Of a DNA stretch of 34,478 bases, positions 15,237-24,283 are shown in pieces. The stretch comes from Akkermansia muciniphila (lineage in GTDB: Bacteria > Verrucomicrobiota > Verrucomicrobiia > Limisphaerales > UBA9464): positions 1 to 34,478 of the forward strand of contig CAMDJH010000034.1 in the NCBI GenBank assembly GCA_945900455.1, given 5' to 3'. The position numbers and the translations under genes are program-made. Numbering within the stretch: the stretch's first letter is position 1; each line of letters opens with the position of its first letter. The notes under the pieces are model-generated. The model was not told the origin of the DNA, did not search any database, and saw only the letters and a list, made by a program, of their open reading frames with translations.

Positions 15237-17189
15237 ATGAAGAGATCCAGAACATTGGGTGGTGGCGTGATCGCGATGGCTCTCGTTGCCTTTGCGTTGT
15301 CACTGACTCTGTGTTGCGAAGCGATGCCCGCGGACGACGCGGATTTCGCCGCACTGCAGGTCGAGGCCAGGAAGTCCTTCAAAGAGGTGGTCACCCCATT
15401 CGTGGACACGTACTGCACGCGTTGTCACGGGCAAGATCGACAGCAGGGCGGAATCAACTTCGGACCATCCCTCAAGAAACCCGGCGAAACTGCGTCCAGC
15501 AAACGGTGGAAGCAGGCGATTGCCGCCGTGAAATCCCACGACATGCCGCCGGATGATGCGGCGAAGCAGCCAACGGATGAGGAGCGTCAGAAGTTTTTGA
15601 ATGGGATCAGCAGGATCAAATTTCTCAGCTCGAAAGATCCGGGTCCGTTTGCAATCCGTCGTTTGACCAAGGTGGAGTATGGCAACACGCTGCATGATCT
15701 CTTCGGGGTGGATCCGGGCGTTGCTGATGAGTTGCCGGACGAAGTATTCGGAGAGGGGTATCTGAACACGTTGTCACCGCTGCAGTCGGAGCAGTATCTC
15801 GCGATCGCCCATGAGGCGTTGGACCGGGTTCTGGGGCCCAAAGACGGGCCACCCACCAAGGCGCAAAAGCAGCTCTTCGGCAAAACGCCACGCCCAGGCT
15901 CTGACGAGCGGGCGGCGGCGAGAAAGGTTGCCCGTTCTCTGGCGCGAAACGCGTATCGCCGGCCCCCCACTGAGACGGAGCTGGATGTCCTGCTGCGGGT
16001 GTTCGATCTCGCGCGCGAAAACAACCTCGGCTATCCGGCCGCCCTGCGCTTAATGCTCAAAGCAGTCCTCGTGTCCCCCCAGTTCCTCTTCATCACGCCC
16101 GCCATGGAGCCTGGATCGGGCCGCTCAATCGTTCCCATCGATGATTATCAACTGGCTTCCCGTTTGTCGTATTTGTTGTGGGCCACCATGCCCGATACTG
16201 AACTGTCGGCGCTGGCCGATCGCGGGAAACTCCACGAGCCGGCCGTGTTGAAGGCGCAAGTGAAGCGTTTGCTGGAGGATCCACGATCGCGGGCCTTGTT
16301 TGATGGTTTTGGCGCGCAGTGGCTCGGGCTGGGGAGCTTGGAAAGCAAAACCTTCGACCCCGCCAAATTCCCCCAAATGACCAGCGTGATGCGCTCGGCG
16401 ATGTATGACGAGGCCCGGCTGTTCTTTGAAAGCATCGTGCGGGAAAATCGGAGCGTCGTCAGTCTAGTGGATTGTGATTACACGTTCCTCAACGGGACCC
16501 TGGCCGCGCTTTACGGCCTGGACAAAAAAGTCATCGGTTCCCGGTGGCGCAAGGTGAAGCTGACCGATGCCAATCGAGGAGGCATCTTGGGAATGCCCGG
16601 CATTCTGGCCGTGACCTCGTTTCCTGACCGCACCAGCCCCGTCAAACGCGGCGCGTGGGTGCTCGAACAGGTGCTGGGAGAACACGTCCCACCTCCACCG
16701 CCGAACGTGCCGACCCTGGAAAAACAGGACAAGCAGGCGATCGAGAATCTAACCCTGCGCCAACGCACGGAACTGCACCGCAAGGACGCCACTTGTGCCG
16801 GTTGCCACAAGGTCCTCGATCCCATCGGCTTTGGCCTGGAGAATTTTGATGCCATCGGGCGGTGGCGCTACCAGGATGATTCCGGAGGGCCGATTGACGC
16901 CGCGGGCGAACTTCCCGGTGGAAAACACTTCACTTCTCCCAAAGAGCTGAAAGCCATCATCGCCGCCCGAAAGAGCGACCTGGCCCGCAATCTAACGGAG
17001 AAACTGCTGGGCTATGCCTTGTGCCGCCAGCTTGAAGGCTACGACGATATCGTGGTGGATCAATTGATGGCAACCATCGCCAAAGACGGCTATCGCATCC
17101 AAACTCTCATCACTGAAATCGTGACCAGCTATCCTTTCACTCACCGTCGGATCCAGGAACAACTCGCATCATTATCCCTTGAAAAGTAA
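15237..17189 (+). CDS. Planctomycete-type cytochrome protein (DUF1587/1595/1592/1588/1585)
   Basis: From the ATG at 15237 ([20 protein letters not shown]) the product has 650 residues with a signal or membrane anchor at 10-30; the frame is open further upstream but this start gives a clean signal. The domains are a cytochrome c-like part with CTRCH (60-64), DUF1587 ([17 protein letters not shown], about 141-157), DUF1595 ([13 protein letters not shown], about 240), DUF1592 ([19 protein letters not shown], about 306-324), DUF1588 with a second heme-type motif CAGCH (520-524) and [12 protein letters not shown], and DUF1585 ([19 protein letters not shown]). The family is exported and of unknown function, expanded in Planctomycetota and Verrucomicrobiota. 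The next gene overlaps its end by 11 bases. Confidence 0.93.
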   Translation: MKRSRTLGGGVIAMALVAFALSLTLCCEAMPADDADFAALQVEARKSFKEVVTPFVDTYCTRCHGQDRQQGGINFGPSLKKPGETASSKRWKQAIAAVKSHDMPPDDAAKQPTDEERQKFLNGISRIKFLSSKDPGPFAIRRLTKVEYGNTLHDLFGVDPGVADELPDEVFGEGYLNTLSPLQSEQYLAIAHEALDRVLGPKDGPPTKAQKQLFGKTPRPGSDERAAARKVARSLARNAYRRPPTETELDVLLRVFDLARENNLGYPAALRLMLKAVLVSPQFLFITPAMEPGSGRSIVPIDDYQLASRLSYLLWATMPDTELSALADRGKLHEPAVLKAQVKRLLEDPRSRALFDGFGAQWLGLGSLESKTFDPAKFPQMTSVMRSAMYDEARLFFESIVRENRSVVSLVDCDYTFLNGTLAALYGLDKKVIGSRWRKVKLTDANRGGILGMPGILAVTSFPDRTSPVKRGAWVLEQVLGEHVPPPPPNVPTLEKQDKQAIENLTLRQRTELHRKDATCAGCHKVLDPIGFGLENFDAIGRWRYQDDSGGPIDAAGELPGGKHFTSPKELKAIIAARKSDLARNLTEKLLGYALCRQLEGYDDIVVDQLMATIAKDGYRIQTLITEIVTSYPFTHRRIQEQLASLSLEK

Positions 17190-18561
17190 CTTCCTCATAA
17201 ATCGTCGCACGTGCCTGAAAGGGATCGGAGCCACACTCGCGCTGCCCCTTTTGGAATCCATGGGCTGGGCGGAGCCTAGCCAGGGCAAGCCGTACAAACC
17301 GCCGGTTCGCCTCGGATTCATGTACATGCCCCACGGGGTCATCATGGAGCAGTTCTGGCCCAAGAGTTCGGAGAGCTTCCTGTCGTCGCCGCCGCCGGCT
17401 TTGGAATCGCTGCGTCCCATCCTCGATCAGTGCTTGTTGATGAAGGGAATTTCGGGAGTTGCGATCGCGCCATTCAATGGGGCCCCGCATGCCCTCGAGT
17501 TGTCCACCTGGCTTACGGCCATGCTGCCGGATGCGAACACTCGAAACCGGATCAACATCGGGATTTCAGCGGACCAAATCGCGGCCAATTACGTGGGCGG
17601 GTTCACCTCACTGCCGTCCTTGGAGCTGGCCACGATGCCGCAGACGCACAAGGAAAACCAGGAGGGACTCAACGAGGGGTATTATACCCACTGCAGCTTT
17701 CGTTCACCCACCCAGGCCGTCCCCGCCGAGATCAATCCGCGCAGCGTCCTGAACCGGCTCTTCGGAAAATCCGATCGACCTGGACACATCCGCCAGACGG
17801 ACCCTCTGGACCGGCAGATGCTGGATCTGGTGATCGGCGGCGCCAAAGAGCTTCGACGGAAACTGCCCCAGGACGATCAACACAAAATGGATGAATACCT
17901 CGACAGCGTGCGCGCCGTCGAGCGCCGCATTGCCGCCATCGAATTCCGACAGAAGGAGGCGGCGCTGGAGAAGGCCGGAGTCCGCGTGAGCAAACGCAAC
18001 GCTTCGGATTCCCCGCCCATCGCGGTCAAGATTCCGGAGGGCGACAAACGCAGCGAATACATGCAGGTGATGTGCGACCTCAACGTGCTCGCCTTCCAAA
18101 CCGACACGACTCGCGTCAGCACCTACATTGGCTCGACCCCGAACGGTGTTTCCTATCCGGAACTCGGATTCAGTAATGAGCATCACTCCCAAACCCATCA
18201 CAACAACAAGCCCGACCAAGTCGCGAACGTCGCCGCGATCACCGCCTTCAACATCGCCCAGTTTGCCTACATGGTGAAGAAGATGCACAGCCTGCGCGAA
18301 GGAGACGGCACTCTGCTCGACAACTGCATCATGATGTGGGGCTCCGGCCTTGAAGACGGGAACAAGCACGCTCGCGAAAATCTTCCCTTCATCCTCTCCG
18401 GCAAGGGCGGCGGCTCTATCAACACGGGACGTTTCCTGGCCGATACCAAAGGCAATCAAGGCGACCTGCTCACCACGCTCCTCGCCTGTGCCGGCATTCC
18501 AGTGGACCGTCCCGTGGGCATCGCCACCAAGCAGCTCAAGGAGATGACCATTGGCATCTAG
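17179..18561 (+). CDS. DUF1552 family protein with Tat-type signal
   Basis: The 460-residue product belongs to DUF1552, the usual partner of DUF1592 cytochromes; the domain is related to the alkaline-phosphatase-like DUF1501 proteins only loosely, and its function is unknown. The N-terminus [20 protein letters not shown] has a twin-arginine motif (NRRTCLKG) followed by a hydrophobic stretch, so folded export is likely. Family landmarks are [40 protein letters not shown] and, near the C-terminus, [28 protein letters not shown]. It begins with TTG inside the last codons of the cytochrome gene (11-base overlap), so translation is probably coupled. The two proteins are expected to act together at the cell envelope. 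Confidence 0.92.
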   Translation: MKSNFLINRRTCLKGIGATLALPLLESMGWAEPSQGKPYKPPVRLGFMYMPHGVIMEQFWPKSSESFLSSPPPALESLRPILDQCLLMKGISGVAIAPFNGAPHALELSTWLTAMLPDANTRNRINIGISADQIAANYVGGFTSLPSLELATMPQTHKENQEGLNEGYYTHCSFRSPTQAVPAEINPRSVLNRLFGKSDRPGHIRQTDPLDRQMLDLVIGGAKELRRKLPQDDQHKMDEYLDSVRAVERRIAAIEFRQKEAALEKAGVRVSKRNASDSPPIAVKIPEGDKRSEYMQVMCDLNVLAFQTDTTRVSTYIGSTPNGVSYPELGFSNEHHSQTHHNNKPDQVANVAAITAFNIAQFAYMVKKMHSLREGDGTLLDNCIMMWGSGLEDGNKHARENLPFILSGKGGGSINTGRFLADTKGNQGDLLTTLLACAGIPVDRPVGIATKQLKEMTIGI

Positions 18562-18657
18562 CCTGAGGCACGAATGATGGCTGCAATGGCACCAAAACGG
18601 CACCTTACCGAAAATCGTTGGCAACGATGGGAGATACAGACGCCTTTTAAGGCATTA

Positions 18658-18732
18658 TTGATTGATGGCATGAAGACTGGCGGACGCGCAAAAACTTGCA
18701 ACGTCCACCAGAGTATGAAAGACGAACGGGTA
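18658..18732. repeat. Dispersed 75-base hairpin repeat, copy 1
   Basis: The sequence from ttgattgatggcatgaagac to gaaagacgaac is repeated at 31029-31103 with about 90% identity. Inside, CTGGCGGACG and CGTCCACCAG form a 10-base stem with one G-U pair around a loop containing cgcaaaaacttgcaa. The second copy changes bases in the right arm yet keeps 9 of 10 pairs. It lies in the gap after the DUF1552 gene; no gene is seen elsewhere in 18562-18794. Confidence 0.75.
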
Positions 18733-18794
18733 ATATCTACTGCTCAGGCTTGCGGAGCACACGTCGCAAGTAACGCCGCATCAGTCCAACCGCT

Positions 18795-19478
18795 TTACCA
18801 GCAAATCAAGCTGGCCCTGGATGTCCAGCCGGGCGATCTCATGGTCGTCCGCATGGTGGACGGTGCCAATCCGCAGCCGGCCCAATAGAGGACGATGTTA
18901 TGCTCTTCTCCGTGCTCCAGCTCGGCAGGGACGGTCGCCTCCGCCTGCGCTTCCTGTTCGCCATGGTCGGCTTGCTGCCGGGCCACTGCGATAGCCAGTG
19001 CCGCGACGATCGGTCGCTCGCTCTTTTCGATGTCTTCAAACTTGAGTCTTGGATCATGCGCAGTCATCGCGAACTTCGCGGCAGCAAGCGCCGCTTCATC
19101 GTAGAGGTTGCCCGAGCGATCCGGGCCGATGTCGGCCTGATATCCGCTCATCTCGAACGCCGGTTCGGCCAGACGAACGCTATGGAACTGGACGCCGCCG
19201 TTGATGAAGCCCTCACTGCCGACGATCCGGTATTCCAGACGCAGGATGAAGTTCCGATACCGGTTGGTGGTTGCGAGAAATTCGTTGCGCGGGTTCCCCG
19301 CCATCGAACCTCCGGTGATCGCGCCGTCTTCAATGCGCCAGACGGCGCGGTTCCCTTCCCATCCGTCCAACGCCTTTCCGTCGAACAGCGGCACTGCGAC
19401 ACCTCCGGCATAAGCAGTGGTCAGGGTGGCGAGAATCAGGAGCGCCAGACGGAGCGTCGGGTGAAAAACAGCGATCAT
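18795..19478 (-). CDS. DUF1080 (3-keto-disaccharide hydrolase-like) protein with anomalous C-terminus
   Basis: The ATG at 19478 is chosen because AAGGA lies 6-7 bases before it; an in-frame ATG at 19499 is also possible. A signal peptide (HPTLRLALLILATLTTAYAGG) precedes a DUF1080 jelly-roll start: VPLFDGKALDGWEG, VWRIEDGAITGG, NEFLATTNRYRNFILRLEYR, GFINGGVQFHS and MSGYQADIG...NLYDEA. After about residue 130 the sequence no longer fits the family: it becomes Ala/Glu-rich, and the last 30 residues (STMRTTMRSPGWTSRASLICW) look like a frameshift product. The expected WN..EI, LxxNG and IALQ-type strands are missing. I judge the first half real and the gene damaged or fused. The cupin gene lies just upstream with operon spacing. 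Confidence 0.65.
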   Translation of the reverse strand: MIAVFHPTLRLALLILATLTTAYAGGVAVPLFDGKALDGWEGNRAVWRIEDGAITGGSMAGNPRNEFLATTNRYRNFILRLEYRIVGSEGFINGGVQFHSVRLAEPAFEMSGYQADIGPDRSGNLYDEAALAAAKFAMTAHDPRLKFEDIEKSERPIVAALAIAVARQQADHGEQEAQAEATVPAELEHGEEHNIVLYWAGCGLAPSTMRTTMRSPGWTSRASLICW

Positions 19479-19504
19479 AACAGTTCCTTGGTTTGTCATG
19501 GATC

Positions 19505-19852
19505 TTACACCTCAAACTCATCCGCCGGATCGAATGGCGGCATGGGCACGTTGATGATGCGAAGTTTGCCGACGGCGCGGTGGACGCAGCCGGGGCGAAT
19601 CATGACGGTGGTCATGGGCTTGAGCGGGATGATTGTGCCGTCGGCCTCGAGATGGCCTTCCCCTTCAAGCACGATATAGATCTCCGTCATTTTCTGGTGG
19701 TAGTGGGCACGGCTGTCCGCGTGGATGTCCGTGAGATGCACGGTGGCGAGTTGGTTCCAATCTTCCTTAAAGGCGCGGCGCGCCTGTCCGCAGGGACAAG
19801 GTGTCGGCGGGATTTCATCGAGCTGGACGACAGCGAAGCGTGGATTTGTCAT
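19505..19852 (-). CDS. Small single-domain cupin
   Basis: The 115-residue protein is a cupin_2 beta-barrel. Motif 1 is HADSRAHYHQKMTEIYIVLEGEG (about 44-66) with the metal ligands His50, His52 and Glu57 of the HxH(x)4E pattern, and motif 2 is MIRPGCVHRAVG, with the last His. A CPCG pair near residue 20 is unusual and might bind an extra metal. There is no signal peptide. Such proteins are metal-binding isomerases, dioxygenases or sugar-binding sensors; the exact reaction cannot be read from sequence. The stop is 26 bases before the chosen start of the DUF1080 gene, suggesting cotranscription and perhaps a role in carbohydrate handling. Confidence 0.85.
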   Translation of the reverse strand: MTNPRFAVVQLDEIPPTPCPCGQARRAFKEDWNQLATVHLTDIHADSRAHYHQKMTEIYIVLEGEGHLEADGTIIPLKPMTTVMIRPGCVHRAVGKLRIINVPMPPFDPADEFEV

Positions 19853-19989
19853 ATAGAATTGGTGTCGAGAGTTGAGCTGTAGGTTGGTTCATTTATTCAT
19901 CGTTGCAGAATTCGGCTACTTTCCTGATAATTCTGACTAACGTCTCCTTGCCCAAATCGTCTAGCAGCATCTGCCCGCCGACAATGCGC

Positions 19990-20594
19990 GATGAGCTTGG
20001 CTGCGAGACCAAGCTCATCCAGCTGGCCGAAGTGAAGTTCAAACATTGCGAGGGCTATTACTCGAAGGCCGCGCCCGCCTGCACCTGGCCTTGCACGCTC
20101 ACGCAGATGGACGCCGAGGACGAGCTTGAGCCCGTCTATGAGGCGCTCGTGCATTGGGCCGATGTGGTGCTGGTGGCGACCCCGATTCGCTGGGGTGCGG
20201 CCAGTTCGCTCTATTTCAAACTCGCTGAGCGTCTGAACTGCGTGCAGAACCAGGTCACGCTCAATGACCGAGTGCTCATCCAGAATAAGGTCGCGTCGTT
20301 CATCATCCCGGCGGCCAGGACAACGTGCAGGGCGTCGCCGGTCAGATGCTGGGGTTCTTCAGCGAACTGGGCTTCACCTTTCCGCAGTTCCCGTTCGTGG
20401 CGCACAGCCGCGGTTGGTCCGCCGAAGACATGGAGAACAATGTTCGTTTCGTGCAAACCGACACGCACCTCCGCGAAGGCACGCGCGAACTCGTTGCCCG
20501 CGCGGTCGCAACTGCCCGCAGTCTCCTCTCCACGGGTGAAGCGCCAAAGAAAGTTTCGCGCGGCGGGCGGAAGGCGAATGCAAAGGCCGGATAA
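19990..20594 (+). pseudogene. Flavodoxin-family NAD(P)H-dependent oxidoreductase, truncated and frameshifted
   Basis: From about 19990 the frame reads MRDELGCETKLIQLAEVKF, then HCEGYYSKAAPACTWPC and HWADVVLVATPIRWGAASSLYFKLAERL, all typical of the second half of the flavodoxin fold of FMN reductases. At about 20309 the expected GGQDNVQG appears one frame later, because cccggcggcc lacks one G. The rest continues to 20594 (MLGFFSELGFTFPQFPFV, REGTRELVARAV). The first about 25 residues, with the FMN phosphate loop, are missing; the upstream sequence is unrelated. With N-terminal loss and a 1-base deletion it is a remnant. The single-base change could also be a sequencing error, but the missing start would remain. 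Confidence 0.75.
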
Positions 20595-20639
20595 GGGCTG
20601 CCGCCCGGCGGCCCGGAGGACGTCCGTTTTCAAAGAAGC

Positions 20640-20945
20640 TCAAGCTCTCCGCTCTTTGATGCTCGACAGAATGTCCGCCATGACTGCCGCCTTAGGCTTG
20701 GCGCCCTATTGACCACCGCTGTGCAGGCGTATGGAAACTGCGCCGGCTTCCGTGTCGCGACCGCCGATGACCAGCACCGTGTGGACGCGCAATTGTTCCG
20801 CATTGGAAATCTTCGCCCTGAACGGCGTGGCGCTGTAGTCCGCATCCACGCGCACCCTGTTCGCGCGCAATTCGGCCACGATGGGCTGGGCGTCGTTGAT
20901 CAACGCTACGTCGTCGTTGAGCGTGAGGACGCGCACCTTGATCCG
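20640..20945 (-). pseudogene. thrS: Threonyl-tRNA synthetase anticodon-binding domain fragment
   Basis: The minus-strand frame encodes about 100 residues of the C-terminal anticodon-binding domain of ThrS: VRVLTLNDDVALINDAQ, IVAELRANRVRVDAD, FRAKISNAEQLRVHTVLVIG, then DTEAGAVSIRLHSGGQ. An in-frame TAG at 20706-20708 follows, and the same frame continues with GAKPKAAVMADILSSIKERRA to a TGA at 20640. The catalytic core (about 540 residues) is absent, with a stop codon just upstream of the match near 20970. A functional thrS must lie elsewhere in the genome. The fragment ends close to transposase copy D. Confidence 0.8.
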
Positions 20946-21019
20946 GCGCGATGTCCGTGAAGTTCAGAAACCCGTGTTCGTGAGGCCGCTTTGCGCCACT
21001 GACCAGTTCACGAGGTTTT

Positions 21020-21037
21020 CGACACTCCGCGATTAGG
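21020..21037. repeat. TTGACGCTCC junction motif, copy 3
   Basis: The sequence tcgacactccgcgattag matches copy 2 (14840-14857) in 15 of 18 positions and directly abuts the left limit of transposase copy D at 21038. Confidence 0.5.
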
Positions 21038-21492
21038 GCGGTGACAGCTCACGGACCCGGAGCGAATCAGCTTGGCCGCGATTGGCCAGCGTCTTCAGGA
21101 AAGCCCCGATGGAAGTGGCGCAGATTGTTCGACCCGAAACCATTCTTGGCTGGCACCGCAAACTCGTTGCCATGAAGTTCGACGGATCGAAGGGTCGATC
21201 TTCGGTGGGGCGCGCACCGACGGCGCAGGCGATCGAAGAAATGGTGCTGAAGTTTGCTCGGGAGAATCGTCGCTGGGGATACCGGCGGATTGTGGGTGCG
21301 CTCAGCAACGTGGGTTACGAGATCAATCGTCAGACCGTTGGCAATGTTCTCGAACGTCAGGGCAACGCGATCCTGTTTCCAGCGCCCGAGGATCGGATCG
21401 GTGAAAGGGCAGGGGACATCCAGACTCGCGAGCGCCTCGGCGGCCTCTTGACATTTTATTACCGAGATGACGCATGAGTTTTTGACTGTACG
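21038..21492 (+). mobile_element. IS remnant, copy D: integrase-type transposase with a different internal deletion
   Basis: This copy keeps transposase parts that A-C and E have lost. LTDPERISLAAIGQRL is followed, after a frameshift near 21097, by MEVAQIVRPETILGWHRKL and the helix-turn-helix region FARENRRWGYRRIVGALSNV, then QTVGNVLERQG. There it jumps to GNAILFPAPEDRIGERAGD and the usual end (FYYRDDA), so the DDE core is deleted. The right terminal repeat is present (inverted: GTACAGTCAAAAACTCATG); the left end and the first about 35 codons are missing. It shows that the parent was a full integrase-type IS. Confidence 0.8.
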
Positions 21493-21693
21493 CTGTCGCC
21501 TGTGATGAAAAACCCGCTCGCGCTGCTTCGCGCACGATTCTGGGGCGGGGCGGATGCAATTGAAGGCGAATGACGCGGTGTCGATTCAGTTGTACCGTCA
21601 ACTATTGCTGCAATTTGTCTCTGAAGATCCCGCGAAATGGGATCAGAAATGAGGTCAATTCTTGGTATCGTTTACTCATGAGTGACCGTTTAA
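21493..21693. other. Short gene-free stretch
   Basis: No coding, RNA or repeat feature could be supported in these 201 bases between copy D and the RAYT remnant. Confidence 0.4.
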
Positions 21694-22080
21694 TCACACC
21701 AATAGCCCCTTGCGCCAGCGGTACAGATGATTGTTTACATAACTCGCTGTTCCCATCTCCAAACGCTCGGCAATCCACCTCACCGTGACCTTCACTCCGG
21801 CCAACTGCTCCACCGATATGCGCTCAACGACTTGTTTGGCTTCAATACTTTGGCCTGGGACGGATTCAAATGCACATAATCACAAACCGTCTTGAGATAA
21901 CCGTTCCCACTCCCGTCCACGATCAACGCCTTGTAGCGCCCGCTGAACAAGTGCCCGAACAATTTGTGCCGCCGATTGCACCGCGCCGTGTAGGTGCCCT
22001 AAAACGATTTCATGCCCGCGACCAAATTCCCCTGAGGTGTCTCAACCACCAGATGAAAATGCTTTGGCGCTCTGCGGCTA
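21694..22080 (-). pseudogene. REP-associated tyrosine transposase (RAYT/Y1) remnant
   Basis: The minus strand reads PKHFHLVVETPQGNLVAGM, holding the HUH metal-binding motif (HFH), then an in-frame TAG in place of the usual Trp/Phe-Leu position, then GTYTARCNRRHKLFGHLFSG, YKALIVDGSGNGYLKTVC and DYVHLNPSQAKVL with the conserved Tyr. After SAYRWSSWPE the frame stops, and the family C-terminus (VTVRWIAERLEMGTASYV) continues in another frame, so an internal piece is lost. The N-terminus is cut at 22080, next to the prepilin gene stop. RAYTs are single-strand transposases that spread REP palindromes in bacteria; the REP-like element at 713-811 is a candidate substrate. Confidence 0.85.
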
Positions 22081-22081
22081 T

Positions 22082-22873
22082 TCACCAGGCATTCCAGTAG
22101 ATGCCGGCGGTGTAGGCCCAATGGTTGGTCATCCGGTTGATGTTACGCCATTGCACCGAGCCATCCAGGAGCAGCACGTTGCCGCCGGCTGCTCCGACCT
22201 CGCGTGAGGTGGTCTTTTTGGTGATGGACATGAAAACACTGCCGCTTCGTCGAATCGCGCCGGGGTATCCATGCGGGGCGATCACCCATCCGCCAGGGGG
22301 CTCGGCCCAGGCGTTTAGGTCACAGGCAAGCGAGAGTGACGGATCGTCCGTCAGGCGCTGCGGGGAGACCCAGGGATTGGGTTCTCCACTCCATGGCTTT
22401 TTGTGTCCGGCATTATAGCTATAGCCAATAACATAACCGAAGGGTGCTTGATAGCGGAAACCCATCGACACGAGGCTCGGGCAGGTGGCCATATTCGACG
22501 CGCTGTATTGGCGAATGGCATTGAAGGTATTCGTGCTGATCCAAATCGTGTGCGAGTCGCCGTTGTCGCGATAACCCTGGGGAAGCCGGTCCCCATTGTC
22601 GTTGGCGTACATGTGCAGCGCGAGACCCAGTTGTCGAAGAGCACTCTGACAGGAGGCGCGCCGCGCCTTTTCTTTGGCCTGCGAAAGCGCCGGCAAAAGC
22701 AGGCCCGCCAGGATGGCAATGATCGCGATGACGACCAAAAGTTCGATCAGGGTGAAGGCGCGCGATCCGGGGTCCAAGGATTCAGCCCGGTTCTTGCGCC
22801 AAGCGGCGGGTGGATGGGACAGATGCGCGGCGTCCATGACGCGCTTATGGTCGGAATATTGCCCGGGAGTCAA
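22082..22873 (-). CDS. Prepilin-type N-terminal cleavage/methylation protein
   Basis: The 263-residue product carries the type IV prepilin/pseudopilin leader: [21 protein letters not shown], with cleavage expected between Ala and Phe at about 39/40 and Glu at mature position 5. The helix continues to [22 protein letters not shown], and the C-terminal part has the H-x-G type layout ([13 protein letters not shown]) of the large prepilin-like family of Planctomycetota and Verrucomicrobiota. An alternative start is Met13 at 22837, which shortens the leader. No pilus assembly genes are nearby; these proteins are usually scattered. Whether they form pili or decorate the envelope is unknown. The stop is immediately followed by the RAYT remnant. 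Confidence 0.88.
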   Translation of the reverse strand: MTPGQYSDHKRVMDAAHLSHPPAAWRKNRAESLDPGSRAFTLIELLVVIAIIAILAGLLLPALSQAKEKARRASCQSALRQLGLALHMYANDNGDRLPQGYRDNGDSHTIWISTNTFNAIRQYSASNMATCPSLVSMGFRYQAPFGYVIGYSYNAGHKKPWSGEPNPWVSPQRLTDDPSLSLACDLNAWAEPPGGWVIAPHGYPGAIRRSGSVFMSITKKTTSREVGAAGGNVLLLDGSVQWRNINRMTNHWAYTAGIYWNAW

Positions 22874-22899
22874 TCGAAATACTTGAGTTATTGATAAGT

Positions 22900-22914
22900 C
22901 CGGGATTATCCCGG
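22900..22914. promoter_or_regulatory. Perfect 15-base palindrome upstream of the prepilin gene
   Basis: CCGGGATTATCCCGG has 7-base arms around one base and lies 27 bases before the first possible start of the prepilin-like gene. The position would suit a dimeric regulator's operator, but no cognate regulator is visible. It could also be chance. Confidence 0.35.
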
Positions 22915-23005
22915 GGTCGTGCGAACATAGGATCGCTGAGACAATACACGCTCCCTGGTCGTGAACAGTTGTGTAGCAGTGGGCGGATCTGACACGTTAA
23001 AGGCC

Positions 23006-23440
23006 GTAAGGTCAAAAACTCGAACCTGCCAATATTCAACGAATTGCAGGGCGATCAGAAGATTGCTCGCAGGCCGTTGCCGCCGTTCAGTCTCGTCGAT
23101 GAATCGGAAACCCATGTTGGCGACCCTCTCCGGTTCATTTGATCAGGAACTCCTCCTGCGCAACGAGTATCTGGTGACGAAGAACCGGATTCGATCGGTA
23201 AAGACCGAGTTCCTGTCGAAAATGATTCTTTGCGGAGAAAGCTCTCTCCGCCACTGCCTTGAAAACTACGTGAATCACTTCCACGCGGAGCGAAATCACC
23301 AAAGCAAGGGCAACGTGATCCTGTTTCCAGCGCCCGAGGATCGGATCGGTGAAAGGGCAGGGGACATCCAGACTCGCGAGGGCCTCGGTGGCATCCTGAA
23401 ATGTTACTGCAAAGAGGCCGCATGCGTTTCTTGACCATAC
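23006..23440 (+). mobile_element. Mini-insertion element, copy E
   Basis: The left end is GTAAGGTCAAAAACTCGAAC and the inverted right end is GTATGGTCAAGAAACGCATG. At 435 bases it is collinear with copy A apart from the 9-base insertion there. It has the same transposase deletion junction and an intact fused frame. It lies between the prepilin and YCII genes. No target duplication is seen. Confidence 0.85.
23099..23434 (+). CDS. Core-deleted transposase remnant in copy E (111 aa)
   Basis: From ATG 23099 the frame reads MNRKPMLATLSGSFDQELLL, then TKNRIRSVKTEFLSKM across the deletion junction, HFHAERNHQSKGNVILFP and TREGLGGILKCYCKEAACVS. Length equals the frame in copy A, and the two differ by scattered substitutions without any indel in frame. 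It lacks the catalytic core, so it cannot be a transposase; possible roles are none, or binding of the element ends. Confidence 0.6.
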   Translation: MNRKPMLATLSGSFDQELLLRNEYLVTKNRIRSVKTEFLSKMILCGESSLRHCLENYVNHFHAERNHQSKGNVILFPAPEDRIGERAGDIQTREGLGGILKCYCKEAACVS

Positions 23441-23571
23441 GGGTTGAGTTGGTTTGCGAGTTTCAGTCGGAAGCTGGCGCGGTCGTATTCGATGAAGGAT
23501 CCTTGCGTTTGATGAAGGAATGATACCAGAACGGGGAGTCCGGCTCGGAGAAGCGGGCGGCTTTCCAGTCA

Positions 23572-23931
23572 TTACATGGTTGGCATCTCCTGTATGGCCC
23601 GCAGTTCCACTGTTCCCCTGTTGTTGAAGATCGGGCAGCCTTTGGCAATCTTGGTGGCTTCAGCCAAGTTTTTTGCTCTGATCAGCATATAGCCGCCAAT
23701 CGAATCTGGGGTGTCGCAGCACGGCGCGACGTTTTTTCCCTTCGCACCGGACAGCATCTTGCCTCCGTCCTGCAAAGGATGGCCCAATGTCAGTTGTTTG
23801 CTCTTCTTCAGCCCCTTCATCCATAACATCCAATCGTTCATCGTCGTCTTCATCTGGTCGGGGGTCATGTCCTCTGGATTGGCACCGCCACGGAATAGAA
23901 GCAAATATTCTTTCGTCACTTGTTTTGGCAT
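23572..23931 (-). CDS. YCII-domain protein
   Basis: The 119-residue protein is a member of the YCII/DGPF-type dimeric alpha-beta barrel family. It starts with the typical EYLLLFRGG strand, followed by a helix (DQMKTTMNDWMLWMKGL), a central hairpin (LTLGHPLQDGGKML) and SIGGYMLIRAKNLAEATKIAKGCPIF, ending in the family's VELRAIQ strand. A good Shine-Dalgarno sequence (AAGGA, 6 bases before the ATG) supports the start at 23931. The family is cytoplasmic and often linked to ECF sigma factors, but none is present here. It is a monocistronic gene with mini-element E downstream. The function is unknown. Confidence 0.88.
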   Translation of the reverse strand: MPKQVTKEYLLLFRGGANPEDMTPDQMKTTMNDWMLWMKGLKKSKQLTLGHPLQDGGKMLSGAKGKNVAPCCDTPDSIGGYMLIRAKNLAEATKIAKGCPIFNNRGTVELRAIQEMPTM

Positions 23932-24283
23932 AGTAGTCCTTGGTGTGAGTTCGTTGAGAGAGGCGATCTAACGCTCATCCGCGATGTTCGTCAACGAACG
24001 CTTCATGCGGGTGTGAAACGCGCTGAACTTCCGTCTCAGGATCGGTGGATTTGTTGAAGAAATGAAACGAAGATCGGGGGCGGCTTGGAACGTAGGGCGG
24101 ACAATGCTAGGAATCGAAGTGAGGGTACCAGTACCAGGAAGGGAACTGAAACGAGAGTTCTTCTCTTTTCTTTCATTTCCGATGGTTTTGTGAGAGATTT
24201 CCACGGCTGAATGTTTCCGTGATCGATCAGGGAAAACCCTCTTCGATGGCGGAAGTATTCTCTCAACGAATAAAATCGCAGTT
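23932..24283. other. Intergenic region between divergent genes
   Basis: These 352 bases separate the YCII gene (minus) from the secreted repeat protein (plus), so both promoters should lie here. I see AT-rich runs (ttctcttttctttcatttcc near 24160) but no confident -35/-10 pair. The minus-strand open frame across it has no recognisable protein character. Confidence 0.4.

Noticed and set aside
18574..18888. Plus-strand frame ending in VQPGDLMVVRMVDGANPQ
   Set aside because: The last part looks protein-like, but the frame runs through the dispersed repeat and overlaps the DUF1080 gene on the other strand; no family or start site supports it.
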